A program made the position numbers and the translations under genes. Shown here piece after piece: positions 12,056 through 25,132 of a DNA stretch of 60,000 bases. Location: assembly GCF_029227915.1 (NCBI RefSeq), contig NC_079881.1, positions 6,946,001 through 7,006,000 on the forward strand, written 5' to 3'. Below the pieces are notes generated by a model. It ran no database searches. It saw only the letters and a list, made by a program, of their open reading frames with translations, and was not told the origin of the DNA. Position 1 is the first letter of the stretch. Each line of letters opens with the position of its first letter. Source of the stretch: Hydractinia symbiolongicarpus. Lineage: Eukaryota > Cnidaria > Hydrozoa > Anthoathecata > Hydractiniidae.

Positions 12056-12298
12056 AACTGCAAATCACACTTAAGTGGTAAGTGTTATAACCTTCGTTAA
12101 TGAATTTACGATCCCTGGAAAGACAATTTACGAAATGAATTCTTGACAGAGTTGTTTTTGAATTCATTTCGCAAATGTTACTTTACAATTGTGCATTATG
12201 CATTGCCCACAACAAAGCTAATTGTAACCGCTTTCCTACAGATGTTCAGTAATCCTCGCTGCACATAATGACACAATCGAATGTTTCAATGATACCCT

Positions 12299-12391
12299 CA
12301 CCTGTTGGTCTAGTAGTATGATTCTTGCTTCTGGTGCAATGTTTTAGACGATTCTTATGGTTTGTTGGTGTAGTAGCATGATTCTCGCTTA
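12299..12391 (+). pseudogene. Chimeric half-B/half-A module
   Basis: Same breakpoints as 7,976. The type A half spans 12,359-12,391. Confidence 0.75.
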
Positions 12392-13569
12392 TAATCTTTG
12401 GTAAGAGCTTTACGATACCTGGAAAGATAATTTACGAAATGAAATCTTGACAGAGTTGTCTTTTTAATTTGTTTCGCAAATGTTACTTTACAATTTCACA
12501 AATCAACTTTACACTCCGTTTTGTCTATATGCATTGCCCACTACGAAGCTATTTGTAACCTCCTTTCTACAGATGTTCAGTAATCCTCTCTGCACAATGA
12601 GACAATCGAAGGTTTCAATGATACCCTGGCCTGTTGCTCTAATAGTACGATTCTCGCTGCAGGCGCGAGATTTCGCAGGTTAAACTCCCGGATTATTGCA
12701 AATTTGTGCATACCACTACGTTCTGCTATAAATGGTAATAACCAATCAACTGACAATTGCTGAAAAATATTGTGATTGAACTTTCTTTTGACCTGGATTT
12801 GCATGGTTAACTGAACAATTTAATAAATAATGTTCAACATTCATGTTATGGATGTTTTAAAGAAAGAGCACCATTTTTTGTGTTCTGTGTTATGGATATT
12901 TCGCGAAAGACCATGTACAAACTGTTGCGTAAATATTTTAGACGACTCCTATGGCCTGTTGATTGAATTCTTTACAGAGTTGTTTTTTGAATTTGTTTCG
13001 CAAATGTTACTTTACAATTTCACAAATCAACTTTACACTCCGTTTTGGCTATTTGGATTGCCCACAACAAAGAGTTGTTTTTTGAATTTGTTTCGCAAAT
13101 GTTACTTTACAATTTCGCAAATCAACTTTACTCATTTGTCTGTATGCATTGCCAACAACGAAGCTATTGGTAACCTCTTTCCTACAGATGTTCATTAATC
13201 CTCTCTGCACATAATGACACAATCGAATGTTTCAATGATACCCTGGCCTGTTGGTCTAGTAGTATGATTCTCGCTTCTGGTGCAAGATGTCGCAGGTTAA
13301 GCTCCCGGACTATTGAAAATTTGTGCATACGACTCCATTCTACTGTAAAAGGAAATAACCAATCAACTGACAATTGCTGAAATATATTTTGGTTGAGCTT
13401 TCTCGTTTCTTCGAATTGCAAGGTTGACTGGACAATTCAAGAAATAATATTCAACATTCATGTTATGAATGTTTTAAAGAAAAAGCAACATTTTTTGTGT
13501 TCTGTGTTATGGATATTTCACGCAAAACCATGTACAAGCTGTTGTGTATATATTTTAGACTAATCCTAT

Positions 13570-13641
13570 GGCCTGTTGGTCCAGTGATATGATTCTCGCT
13601 TAGGTTGCGAGAGATCCCGTGTTCAACTCCCGGACAGGCCC
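13570..13641 (+). tRNA. tRNA-Pro(AGG)-like module
   Basis: Duplicate of the module at 10,653, unchanged across its 72 nt. Confidence 0.4.
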
Positions 13642-14235
13642 AACCGCAAATCACACATAAGTTTTAAGTGTTTTAACCTTCGGTAATGAATTTACGATCC
13701 CTGGAAAGACAATTCACGAAATGAATTTTTGATACAGTTGTTTTTTGAATTCGTTTCGCAAATGTTACTTTACAATTTCACAAATCAACTTTACACTCCG
13801 TTTTGTCTATATGTATTGCCAACAATGAAGCCATTGGTAACCTCTTTCCTACAGATGTTCATTAATCCTCTCTGCACATAATGACGCAATCGAATGTTTC
13901 AATGATACCCTGGCCTGTGTATCTAGTAGTATGATTCTCGCTTCTGGTACAAGATGTCGCAGGTTAAACTCCCGGACTATTGCAAATTTGTGCATACGAC
14001 TCCATTCTACTGTAAAAGGAAATAACCAATCAACTGACAATTGCTGAAATATATTTTGGTTGAGCTTTCTCGTGTCTTCGAACTGCATGGTTGACTGGAC
14101 AATTCAAGAAATAATATTCAACATTCATGTTATGAATGTTTTAAAGAAAAAGCAACATTTTTGTGTTCTGTGTTATGGATATTTCACGCAAAACCATGTA
14201 CAATCTGTTGTGTAAATATTTTAGACTAATCCTAT

Positions 14236-14307
14236 GGCCTGTTGGTCCAGTGATATGATTCTCGCTTAGGTTGCGAGAGATCCTGTGTTCAACTCCCACA
14301 CAGGCCC
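14236..14307 (+). pseudogene. Type A tRNA-Pro(AGG)-like module
   Basis: Duplicate of 11,319 with the 3' T-stem strand changed to CCCAC, which leaves two mismatches. Confidence 0.65.
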
Positions 14308-14900
14308 AACCGCAAATCACACATAAGTTTTAAGTGTTTTAACCTTCGGTAATGAATTAACGATCCCTGGAAAGACAATTCAAGAAATGAATTCTTTATA
14401 GAGTTGTTTCTTGAATTCGTTTCGCAAATGTTACTTTACAATTTCACAAATCAACTTTACACTCCGTTTTGCCTATATGCATTGCCAACAACGAAGCCAT
14501 TGGTAACCTCTTTCTACAGATGTTCATTAATCCTCTCTGCACGTAATTACACAATCGAATGTTTCAATGATACCCTGGCCTGTTGGTCTAGTAGTATGAT
14601 TCTCGCTTCTGGTGCAAGATGTCGCAGGTTAAACTCCCGGACTATTGCAAATTTGTGCATACGGCTACATTCTACTGTAAAAGGTAATACCCAATCAATT
14701 GACAATTGCAGAAAAACATTTTGGTTGAGCTTTCTCGTGACCTGGATTTGCATGACTAACTCGACAATTCAAGAAGTAATATTCAACATTCATGTGATGA
14801 ATGGTTTGAAGAAAGAACAACATTTTGTTGTTCTGTGTTATGGATACTTCACGTAAGACCATGTACAAGCTGTTGCGTAAATACTTTCGAGGATTCCTAT

Positions 14901-14972
14901 GGCATGTTGTTCCAGTGATATGATTCTCGCTTAGGGTGCGAGAGATCCTGTTTTCAACTCCCGGACAAGCCC
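14901..14972 (+). pseudogene. Type A tRNA-Pro(AGG)-like module
   Basis: Duplicate of 11,984 with one further acceptor change (GGCATGT). Confidence 0.65.
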
Positions 14973-15215
14973 AACTGCAAATCACACTTAAGTGGTAAGT
15001 GTTATAACCTTCGTTAATGAATTTACGATCCCTGGAAAGACAATTTACGAAATGAATTCTTGACAGAGTTGTTTTTGAATTCATTTCGCAAATGTTACTT
15101 TACAATTGTGCATTATGCATTGCCCACAACAAAGCTAATTGTAACCGCTTTCCTACAGATGTTCAGTAATCCTCTCTGCACATAATGACACAATCGAATG
15201 TTTCAATGATACCCT

Positions 15216-15307
15216 GACCTGTTGGTCTAGTAGTATGATTCTTGCTTCTGGTGCAATGTTTTAGACGATTCTTATGGTTTGTTGGTGTAGTAGCATGATT
15301 CTCGCTT
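15216..15307 (+). pseudogene. Chimeric half-B/half-A module
   Basis: Fourth copy of the chimera first seen at 7,976. Confidence 0.75.
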
Positions 15308-15870
15308 ATAATCTTTGGTAAGAGCTTTACGATACCTGGAAAGATAATTTACGAAATGAAATCTTGACAGAGTTGTCTTTTTAATTTGTTTCGCAAATGT
15401 TACTTTACAATTTCACAAATCAACTTTACACTCCGTTTTGTCTATATGCATTGCCCGCAACGAAGCTATTTGTAACCTCCTTCCTACAGATGTTCAGTAA
15501 CCCTCTCTGCACATAATGACACAATCGGAGGTTTCAATGATACATTAGCCTGTTGTTCTAGTGGTATGATTCTCGATTCTAATGCGAGATTGCGCAGGTT
15601 AAACACCCGGACTATTGCAGATTTGTGCATACGGCTACATTCTACTGTAAAAGGTAATACCCAATCAACTGACAATTGCACAAAAACATTTTGGTTGAGC
15701 TTTCTAGGGACCTGGATTTGCATGGTTAACTTGACATTCAAGAAGTAATATTCAACATTCATGTTATGAAAGTTTTATAGAAAAAGCAACACTTTTTGTG
15801 CTCTGTGTTATGGATATTTCACGTAAAACCATGTACAAGCTGTTGCGTAAATATTTTAGACGAATCCTAT

Positions 15871-15942
15871 GGCCTGTTGGTCCAGTGATATGATTCTCGC
15901 TTAGGTTGCGAGAGATCCCGTGTTAAACTCCCGGACAGGCCC
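15871..15942 (+). pseudogene. Type A tRNA-Pro(AGG)-like module
   Basis: Acceptor and anticodon stem are perfect, but the T-loop is TTAAACT, as at 8,630. Confidence 0.7.
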
Positions 15943-16537
15943 AACCGCAAATCACACATAAGTTTTAAGTGTTTTAACCTTCGGTAATGAATTAACGATC
16001 CCTGGAAAGACAATTCAAGAAATGAATTCTTTATAGAGTTGTTTCTTGAATTCGTTTCGCAAATGTTACTTTACAATTTCACAAATCAACTTTACACTCC
16101 GTTTTGTCTATATGCATTGCCCGCAACGAAGCTATTTGTAACCTCCTTCCTACAGATGTTCAGTAACCCTCTCTGCACATAATGACACAATCGGAGGTTT
16201 CAATGATACATTAGCCTGTTGTTCTAGTGGTATGATTCTCGATTCTAATGCGAGATTGCGCAGGTTAAACACCCGGACTATTGCAGATTTGTGCATACGG
16301 CTACATTCTACTGTAAAAGGTAATACCCAATCAACTGACAATTGCACAAAAACATTTTGGTTGAGCTTTCTAGGGACCTGGATTTGCATGATTAACTAGA
16401 CAATTCAAGAAGTAATATTCAACATTCATGTGATGAATGGTTTGAAGAAAGAACAACATTTTTTGTGTTCTGTGTTATGGATAGTTCACATAAGACCATG
16501 TACAAGCTTTTGCATAAATGTTTTAGACGATTCCTAT

Positions 16538-16609
16538 GGCTTGTTGGTCTAGTGGCATAATTATCGCTTAGGATGCAAGAGGTCGCGGTCTCAACTCCCG
16601 GACAGGCCC
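16538..16609 (+). pseudogene. Type A tRNA-Pro(AGG)-like module
   Basis: First of the GGCTTGT subfamily. Loop TTAGGAT; anticodon stem ATCGC/GCAAG has two mismatches. Confidence 0.65.
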
Positions 16610-17059
16610 ACCTACAAATCACACATAATTGGTAAGTTATATAACCTTCGGTAAAAATTTTACGATCTCTAAAAAGACAATTCACGAAATGAATTCTTGA
16701 CAAAGTTGTTTTTGAATTCGTTTCGCCAATGTTACTTTACAACATCACAGATCAACTTTACAATCCGTTTTTTCTATATGCATTGCCCACAACGAAGCTA
16801 TTGGTAACCTCTTTCCTACAGATGTTCAGTAATCCTCTCTGCACATAATGACACTATCGAATGTTTCAATGATACCCTGGCCTGTTGGTCTGGTAGTATG
16901 ATGCTCGATTCTGGTGCGCGATTGCGCAGGTTAAACTCCCGCACTATTGCAAATTTGTGCATACGACTCCATTCTACTGTAAAAGGAAATAACAAATTAT
17001 GGATATTCCACATAACACCATGTACAAGCTGTTGCATAAATGTTTTAGACGATTCCTAT

Positions 17060-17131
17060 GGCTTGTTGGTCTAGTGGCATGATTATCGCTTAGGATGCAA
17101 GAGGTCCCGGTTTCAACTGCCGGACAGGCCC
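17060..17131 (+). pseudogene. Type A tRNA-Pro(AGG)-like module
   Basis: Same subfamily as 16,538, with an additional change in the 3' T-stem (GCCGG). A spacer deletion of about 145 bp lies just upstream. Confidence 0.65.
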
Positions 17132-17726
17132 AACTACAAATCACACATAATTGGTAAGTTATATAACCTTCGGTAAAAATTTTACGATCTCTAGAAAGAC
17201 AATTCACGAAATGAATTCTTGACAAAGTTGTTATTTGAATTCGTTTCGCAAATGTTACTTTACAACATCACAGATCAACTTTACAATCCGTTTTGTCTAT
17301 ATGCATTGCCAACAACGAAGCTATTGGTAACCTCTTTCCTACAGATGTTAAGTAATCTTCTCTGCACATAATGACACAATCGAATGTTTCAATGATACCC
17401 TGGCCTGTTGGTCTGGTAGTATGATTCTCGATTCTCGTGCGAGATTGCGCAGGTTAAACTCCCGCACAATTGCAAATTTGTGCATACGGCTACATTCTAC
17501 TGTAAAAGGTAATACTCAATCAACTGACAATTGCAGGAAAACATTTTGGTTGAGCTTTCTCGTGACCTGGATTTGCATGGCTAACTCGACAATTCAAGAA
17601 GTAATATTCAACATTCATGTGATGAATATTTTGAAGAAAGAACAACATTTTTTGTGTTCTGTGTTATGGATATTTCACATAAGACCATGTACAAGCTGTT
17701 GCATAAATGTTTTAGACGAATCCTAT

Positions 17727-17798
17727 GGCCTGTTGGTTCAGTGATGTGATTCTCGCTGAGGTTGCGAGAGATCCTGTGTTCAACTCTTGAACAGGCCT
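17727..17798 (+). pseudogene. Type A module, U33 lost
   Basis: Loop TGAGGTT: the invariant U33 is G. The T-stem 3' strand is CTTGA. Anticodon AGG is otherwise kept. Confidence 0.65.
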
Positions 17799-18393
17799 AA
17801 CCGCAAATCACACATAAGTTTTAGGTGTTTTAACCTTCGGTAATGAATTTACGATCCCTGGAAAGACAATTCAAGAAATGAATTCTTGATAGAGTTGTTT
17901 TTTGAATTCGTTTTGCAAATGTTACTTTACAATTTTACAAATCAACTTTACACTCCGTTTTGTCTATATGCATTGCCAACAACGAAGCTATTGGTAACTT
18001 CTTTCCTACAGATGTTCAGTAATCTTCTCTGCACATAATGACACAATCGAATGTTTCAATGATAACCTGGCCTGTTGGTCTGGTAGTATGATTCTCGATT
18101 CTGGTGCGAGATTGCGCAGGTTAAACTCCCGCACAATTGCAAATTTGTGCATACGGCTACATTCTACTGTAAAAGGTAATACCCAATCAACTGACAATTG
18201 CAGGAAAACATTTTGGTTGAGCTTTCTCGTGACCTGGATTTGCATGGCTAACTCGACAAATCAAGAAGTAATATTCAACATTCATGTGATGAATGTTTTG
18301 AAGAAAGAACAACATTTTTTGTGTTCTGTGTTATGGATATTTCACATAAGACCATGTACAAGCTGTTGCATAAATGTTTTAGACGATTCCTAT

Positions 18394-18464
18394 GGCTTGT
18401 TGGTCTAGTGGCATGATTATCGCTTAGGATGCAAGAGGTCCCGGTTTCAACACCGGTCAGGCCC
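18394..18464 (+). pseudogene. Type A module with six-base T-loop
   Basis: 71 nt. A one-base loss leaves a fully paired T-stem CCGGT/ACCGG around a six-base loop TTCAAC. Acceptor pair 7:66 is T:T. Confidence 0.65.
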
Positions 18465-19059
18465 AACTACAAATCACACATAATTGGTAAGTTATATAAC
18501 CTTCGGTAAAAATTTTACGATCTCTAGAAGGACAATTCACGAAATGAATTCTTGACAAAGTTGTTTTTTGAATTCGTTTCGCAAATGTTACTTTACAACA
18601 TCACAGATCAACTTAACAATCCGTTTTTTCTATATGCATTGCCCACAACGAAGCTATTGGTAACCTCTTTCCTACAGATGTTCAGTAATCCTCTCTGCAC
18701 ATAAAGACACAATCGAATGTTTCAATGATACTCTGGCCTGTCGGTCTGGTAGTATGATTCTCGATTCTGGTGCGATATTGCGCAGGTTAAACTCCCGCAC
18801 AATTGCAAATTTGTGCATACGGCTACATTCTACTGTAAAAGGTAATACCCAATCAACTGACACTTGCAGGAAAACATTTTGGTTGAGCTTTCTCGTGACC
18901 TGGATTTGCATGGCTAACTCGACAATTCAAGAAGTAATATTCAACATTCATGTGATGAATGTTTTGAAGAAAGAACAACATTTTTTGTGTTCTGTGTTAT
19001 GGATATTTCACATAAGACCATGTACAAGCTGTTGCATAAATGTTTTAGACGATTCCTAT

Positions 19060-19131
19060 GGCTTGTTGGTCTAGTGGCATGATTATCGCTTAGGATGCAA
19101 GAGGTCCCAGTTTCAACTCCCGGACAGGCCC
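19060..19131 (+). pseudogene. Type A tRNA-Pro(AGG)-like module
   Basis: GGCTTGT subfamily, T-stem CCAGT/CCCGG. Confidence 0.65.
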
Positions 19132-19726
19132 AACTACAAATCACACATAATTGGTAAGTTATATAACCTTCGGTAAAAATTTTACGATCTCTAGAAAGAC
19201 AATTCACGAAATGAATTCTTGACAAAGTTGTTTTTTGAATTCGTTTCGCAAATGTTACTTTACAACATCCCAGATCAACTTTACAATCCGGTTTTTCTAT
19301 ATGCATTGCCCGCAACAAAACTATTGGTAACCTCTTTCCTACAGATCTTCAGTAATCCTCTCTGCACATAATGACACAATCGAATGTTTCAATGATACCC
19401 TGGCCTGTTGGTCTGGTAGTATGATTCTCGATTCTGGTGCGATATTGCGCAGGTTAAACTGCCGGACTATTGCAAATTTGTGCATACGACTTCAATCTAC
19501 TGTAAAAGGAAATAACCAATCAACTGACAATTGCTAAAATATATTTTGCTTGAGCTTTATCGTGTCTTCGAATTGCATGGTTGACTGGACAATTCAAGAA
19601 ATAATATTCAACATTCATGTGATGAATGTTTTAAAGAAAGAACAACATTTTTTGTGTTCTGTCTTATGGATATTTCACATAAGACCATTTACAAGCTGTT
19701 GCATAAATTATTTAGAGGATTCCTAT

Positions 19727-19798
19727 GGCTTGTTGGTCTAGTGGCATGATTATGGCTTAGGATGCAAGAGGTCCCGGTGTCAACTCTCGGACAGGCCC
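19727..19798 (+). pseudogene. Type A tRNA-Pro(AGG)-like module
   Basis: Anticodon stem ATGGC/GCAAG is mostly unpaired; the T-arm carries CTCGG. Confidence 0.65.
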
Positions 19799-20393
19799 AA
19801 CTACAAATCACACATAATTGGTAAGTTATATAACCTTCGGTAAAAATTTTACGATCTATAGAAAGAAAATTCACGAAATGAATTCTTGACAAAATTGTTT
19901 TTTGAATTCGTTTCGCAAATGTTACTTTACAACATCACAGATCAACTTTACACTCCGTTTTGACTATATGCATTGCCAACAACGAAGCTATTGGTAACCT
20001 CTTGTCTACAGATGTTCAGTAATCCTCTCTGCACATAATGACACAATCGAATGTTTCAATGATACCCTGGCCTGTTGGTCTGGTATTATGATTCTCGCTT
20101 CTGGTGCAAGATGTCGCAGGTTAAACTCCCGGACTATTGCAATATTGTGCATACGACTTCATTCTACTGTAAAAGGAAATAACCAATGAACTTAGAATTG
20201 CTGAAAAATATTTTAGTTTAGCGTTTTCGTGACTTGGATTTGCATGGTTGACTCAACAATTCAAGAAATAAAATTCAACAGTCATGTTATGAATGTTTTG
20301 AAGAAAGAACAACATTTTTTGTGTTCTGTGTTATGGATATTTCACGCAAGACCATGCACAAGATGTTGCGTAAATATTTTCGACGATTCCTCT

Positions 20394-20465
20394 GGCCTGT
20401 TGGTCTAGTTGCATGATTATCGCTTAGGATGCGAGAGGTCCTGGTTTTAACTCCCGGGCAGCCCC
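20394..20465 (+). pseudogene. Type A tRNA-Pro(AGG)-like module
   Basis: T-loop TTTAACT (C56 to T); acceptor 3' strand GCAGCCC. Confidence 0.65.
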
Positions 20466-21060
20466 AACTACAAATCACACATAATTGGTAAGTTATATAA
20501 CTTTCGGTAAAAAAATTACGATCTCTAGAAAGACAATTCACGAAATGAATTCTTGACAAAGTTGTTTTTTGAATTCGTTTCGCAAATGCTACTTTGTAAT
20601 TTCGCAAATCAACATTACACTCCGTTTTGTCTATATGCATTGCCAACAACGAAGATATTGGTAACCTCTTGTCTACAGATGTTCAGTAATCCTCTCTGCA
20701 CATAATGACACAATCGAATGTTTCAATGATACCCTGGCCTGTTGGTCTAGTAGTATGATTGTCGCTTCTGGTGCAAGATGTCGCAGGTTAAACTCCCGGA
20801 CTATTGCAAATTTGTGCATACGACCCCATTGTACTGTAAAAGGAAATAACCAATCAACTGACAATTGCTGAAATATATTTTGGTGGAGCTTTCTCGTGTC
20901 TTCGAATTGCATGGTTGACTGAACAATTCAAGAAGTAATATTCAACATTCATGTTATGAATGTTTTGAAGAAAGAACAACATTTTTTGTGTTCTGTGTTA
21001 TGGATATTTCACATAAGACCATGTACAAGCTGTTGCATAAATGTTTTCGACGATTCCTAT

Positions 21061-21132
21061 GGATTGTTGGTCTAGTGGCATGATTATCTCTTAGGATGCA
21101 AGAGGTCCCGGTTTCAACTCCCGGACAGGCCC
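21061..21132 (+). pseudogene. Type A tRNA-Pro(AGG)-like module
   Basis: 5' acceptor GGATTGT and anticodon stem ATCTC/GCAAG are both weakened. Confidence 0.65.
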
Positions 21133-21726
21133 AACTACAAATCACACATAATTGGTAAGATGTATAACCTTCGGTAAAAATTTTACGATCTATAGAAAGA
21201 CAATTCACGAAATGAATTCTTGACAAAGTTGTTTTTTGAATTCGTTTCGCAAATGTTACTTTACAATTTCACAAATCAACTTTACAATCCGTTTTTTCTA
21301 TATGCATTGCCCACAACGAAGCTATTTGTAACATCTTTCCTACATATGTTCAGTAATCCTATCTGCACACAATAACACAATCGGAGGTTTCAATGATACC
21401 CCGGCCTGTTGGTCTGGTAGTATGATTCTCGCTTCTGGTGCAAGATGTCGCAGGTTAAACTCCCGGACTATTGCAAATTTGTGCATACGACTCCAATCTA
21501 CTGTAAAGGGAAATAACCAATCAACTGACAATTGCTGAAATATATTTTGGTTGAGCTTTTCGAGTCTTCGAATTGCATGGTTGACTGGACAATTCAAGAA
21601 ATAATATTCAACATTCATGTTATGAATGTTTTGAAGAAAGAACAACATTTTTTGTGTTCTGTGTTATGGATATTTCACATAAGACCATGTACAAGCTGTT
21701 GCATAAATGTTTTAGACGATTCCTAT

Positions 21727-21798
21727 GGCTTGTTGGTCTAGTGGCATGATTATCGCTTAGGATGCAAGAGGTCCCAGTTTCAACTCCCGGACAGGCCC
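21727..21798 (+). pseudogene. Type A tRNA-Pro(AGG)-like module
   Basis: Duplicate of 19,060. Confidence 0.65.
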
Positions 21799-22393
21799 AA
21801 CTACAAATCACACATAATTGGTAAGTTATATAACCTTCGGTAAAAATTTTACGATCTCTAGAAAGACAATTCACGAAATGAATTCTTGACAAAGTTGTTT
21901 TTTGAATTCGTTTCGCAAATGTTACTTTACAACATCCCAGATCAACTTTACAATCCGGTTTTTCTATATGCATTGCCCGCAACAAAACTATTGGTAACCT
22001 CTTTCCTACAGATCTTCAGTAATCCTCTCTGCACATAATGACACAATCGAATGTTTCAATGATACCCTGGCCTGTTGGTCTGGTAGTATGATTCTCGATT
22101 CTGGTGCGATATTGCGCAGGTTAAACTGCCGGACTATTGCAAATTTGTGCATACGACTTCAATCTACTGTAAAAGGAAATAACCAATCAACTGACAATTG
22201 CTAAAATATATTTTGCTTGAGCTTTATCGTGTCTTCGAATTGCATGGTTGACTGGACAATTCAAGAAATAATATTCAACATTCATGTGATGAATGTTTTA
22301 AAGAAAGAACAACATTTTTTGTGTTCTGTCTTATGGATATTTCACATAAGACCATTTACAAGCTGTTGCATAAATTATTTAGAGGATTCCTAT

Positions 22394-22465
22394 GGCTTGT
22401 TGGTCTAGTGGCATGATTATGGCTTAGGATGCAAGAGGTCCCGGTGTCAACTCTCGGACAGGCCC
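22394..22465 (+). pseudogene. Type A tRNA-Pro(AGG)-like module
   Basis: Duplicate of 19,727. Confidence 0.65.
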
Positions 22466-23060
22466 AACTACAAATCACACATAATTGGTAAGTTATATAA
22501 CCTTCGGTAAAAATTTTACGATCTATAGAAAGAAAATTCACGAAATGAATTCTTGACAAAATTGTTTTTTGAATTCGTTTCGCAAATGTTACTTTACAAC
22601 ATCACAGATCAACTTTACACTCCGTTTTGACTATATGCATTGCCAACAACGAAGCTATTGGTAACCTCTTGTCTACAGATGTTCAGTAATCCTCTCTGCA
22701 CATAATGACACAATCGAATGTTTCAATGATACCCTGGCCTGTTGGTCTGGTATTATGATTCTCGCTTCTGGTGCAAGATGTCGCAGGTTAAACTCCCGGA
22801 CTATTGCAATATTGTGCATACGACTTCATTCTACTGTAAAAGGAAATAACCAATGAACTTAGAATTGCTGAAAAATATTTTAGTTTAGCGTTTTCGTGAC
22901 TTGGATTTGCATGGTTGACTCAACAATTCAAGAAATAAAATTCAACAGTCATGTTATGAATGTTTTGAAGAAAGAACAACATTTTTTGTGTTCTGTGTTA
23001 TGGATATTTCACGCAAGACCATGCACAAGATGTTGCGTAAATATTTTCGACGATTCCTCT

Positions 23061-23132
23061 GGCCTGTTGGTCTAGTTGCATGATTATCGCTTAGGATGCG
23101 AGAGGTCCTGGTTTTAACTCCCGGGCAGCCCC
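23061..23132 (+). pseudogene. Type A tRNA-Pro(AGG)-like module
   Basis: Duplicate of 20,394. Confidence 0.65.
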
Positions 23133-23727
23133 AACTACAAATCACACATAATTGGTAAGTTATATAACTTTCGGTAAAAAAATTACGATCTCTAGAAAGA
23201 CAATTCACGAAATGAATTCTTGACAAAGTTGTTTTTTGAATTCGTTTCGCAAATGCTACTTTGTAATTTCGCAAATCAACATTACACTCCGTTTTGTCTA
23301 TATGCATTGCCAACAACGAAGATATTGGTAACCTCTTGTCTACAGATGTTCAGTAATCCTCTCTGCACATAATGACACAATCGAATGTTTCAATGATACC
23401 CTGGCCTGTTGGTCTAGTAGTATGATTGTCGCTTCTGGTGCAAGATGTCGCAGGTTAAACTCCCGGACTATTGCAAATTTGTGCATACGACCCCATTGTA
23501 CTGTAAAAGGAAATAACCAATCAACTGACAATTGCTGAAATATATTTTGGTGGAGCTTTCTCGTGTCTTCGAATTGCATGGTTGACTGAACAATTCAAGA
23601 AGTAATATTCAACATTCATGTTATGAATGTTTTGAAGAAAGAACAACATTTTTTGTGTTCTGTGTTATGGATATTTCACATAAGACCATGTACAAGCTGT
23701 TGCATAAATGTTTTCGACGATTCCTAT

Positions 23728-23799
23728 GGATTGTTGGTCTAGTGGCATGATTATCTCTTAGGATGCAAGAGGTCCCGGTTTCAACTCCCGGACAGGCCC
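23728..23799 (+). pseudogene. Type A tRNA-Pro(AGG)-like module
   Basis: Duplicate of 21,061. Confidence 0.65.
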
Positions 23800-24393
23800 A
23801 ACTACAAATCACACATAATTGGTAAGATGTATAACCTTCGGTAAAAATTTTACGATCTATAGAAAGACAATTCACGAAATGAATTCTTGACAAAGTTGTT
23901 TTTTGAATTCGTTTCGCAAATGTTACTTTACAATTTCACAAATCAACTTTACAATCCGTTTTTTCTATATGCATTGCCCACAACGAAGCTATTTGTAACA
24001 TCTTTCCTACATATGTTCAGTAATCCTATCTGCACACAATAACACAATCGGAGGTTTCAATGATACCCCGGCCTGTTGGTCTGGTAGTATGATTCTCGCT
24101 TCTGGTGCAAGATGTCGCAGGTTAAACTCCCGGACTATTGCAAATTTGTGCATACGACTCCAATCTACTGTAAAGGGAAATAACCAATCAACTGACAATT
24201 GCTGAAATATATTTTGGTTGAGCTTTTCGAGTCTTCGAATTGCATGGTTGACTGGACAATTCAAGAAATAATATTCAACATTCATGTTATGAATGTTTTA
24301 AAGAAAAAGCAACATTTTTTGTGTTCTGTGTTATGGATATTTCACGCAAAACCATGTACAAGCTGTTGTGTAAATATTTTAGACGAATCCTAT

Positions 24394-24465
24394 GGCCTGT
24401 TGGTCCAGTGATATGATTCTCGCTTAGGTTGCGAGAGATCCCGTGTTCAACTCCCGGACAGGCCC
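24394..24465 (+). tRNA. tRNA-Pro(AGG)-like module
   Basis: Same 72-nt sequence as the module at 10,653, although 14 kb away. This shows exchange within the array. Confidence 0.4.
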
Positions 24466-25060
24466 AACCGCAAATCACACATAAGTTTTAAGTGTTTTAA
24501 CCTTTGGTAATAAATTTACGATCCCTGGAAAGACAATTCAAGAAATGAATTCTGGATAGAGTTGTTTTTTGAATTCGTTTCGCAAATGTTACTTTACAAT
24601 TTCACAAATCAACTTTACACTCCGTTTTGTCTATATGCATTGCCAACAACGAAGATATTGGTAAATTCTTTCCTACAGATGTTCATTAATCCTCTCTGCA
24701 CATAATGACACAATCGAATGTTTCAATGATATCCTGGCCTGTTGGTGTAGTAGTATGATTCTCGCTTCTGGTGCAAGATGTCGCAGTTTAAACTCCCGGA
24801 CTATTGCAAATTTGTGCATACGACTCCATTCTACTGTAAAAGGAAATAACTAATCAACTGACAATTGCTGAAATATATTTTGGTTGAGCTTTCTCGTGTC
24901 TTCGAATTGCATGGTTGACTGGACAATTCAAGAAATAAGATTTAACATTCATGTTATGAATGTTTTAAAGAAAAAGCAACATTTTTTGTATTCTGTGTTA
25001 TGGATATTTCACGCAAAACCATGTACATGCTGTTGTGTAAATATTTTAGACGAATCCTAT

Positions 25061-25132
25061 GGCCTGTTGGTCCAGTGATATGATTCTCGCTTAGGTTGCG
25101 AGAGATCCCGTGTTCAACTCCCGGACAGGCCC
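25061..25132 (+). tRNA. tRNA-Pro(AGG)-like module
   Basis: Same sequence as 24,394: acceptor and anticodon stem perfect, one T-stem mismatch. Confidence 0.4.

Larger units (their letters stand above)
10209..12538 (+). repeat. Higher-order duplication 2, copy 1 (offset 2,917 bp)
   Basis: Seven modules (10,328; 10,653; 10,995; 11,319; 11,660; 11,984; chimera 12,299) recur exactly 2,917 bp downstream. Confidence 0.85.
13126..15455 (+). repeat. Higher-order duplication 2, copy 2
   Basis: Copy of 10,209-12,538 with a handful of substitutions, for example in the modules at 13,912, 14,236 and 14,901. Confidence 0.85.
18954..21628 (+). repeat. Higher-order duplication 3, copy 1 (period 2,667 bp = four dimers)
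   Basis: The stretch is repeated immediately downstream with no difference seen in the parts compared by eye, including rare variants such as GATCTTCAG near 19,346. It is a direct tandem duplication of four dimers. Confidence 0.9.
21621..24297 (+). repeat. Higher-order duplication 3, copy 2
   Basis: Second copy of 18,954-21,628; the short overlap of the two ranges reflects sequence shared at the junction. Similarity ends near 24,297, where the spacer switches to the AAAGAAAAAGC variant. Confidence 0.9.
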
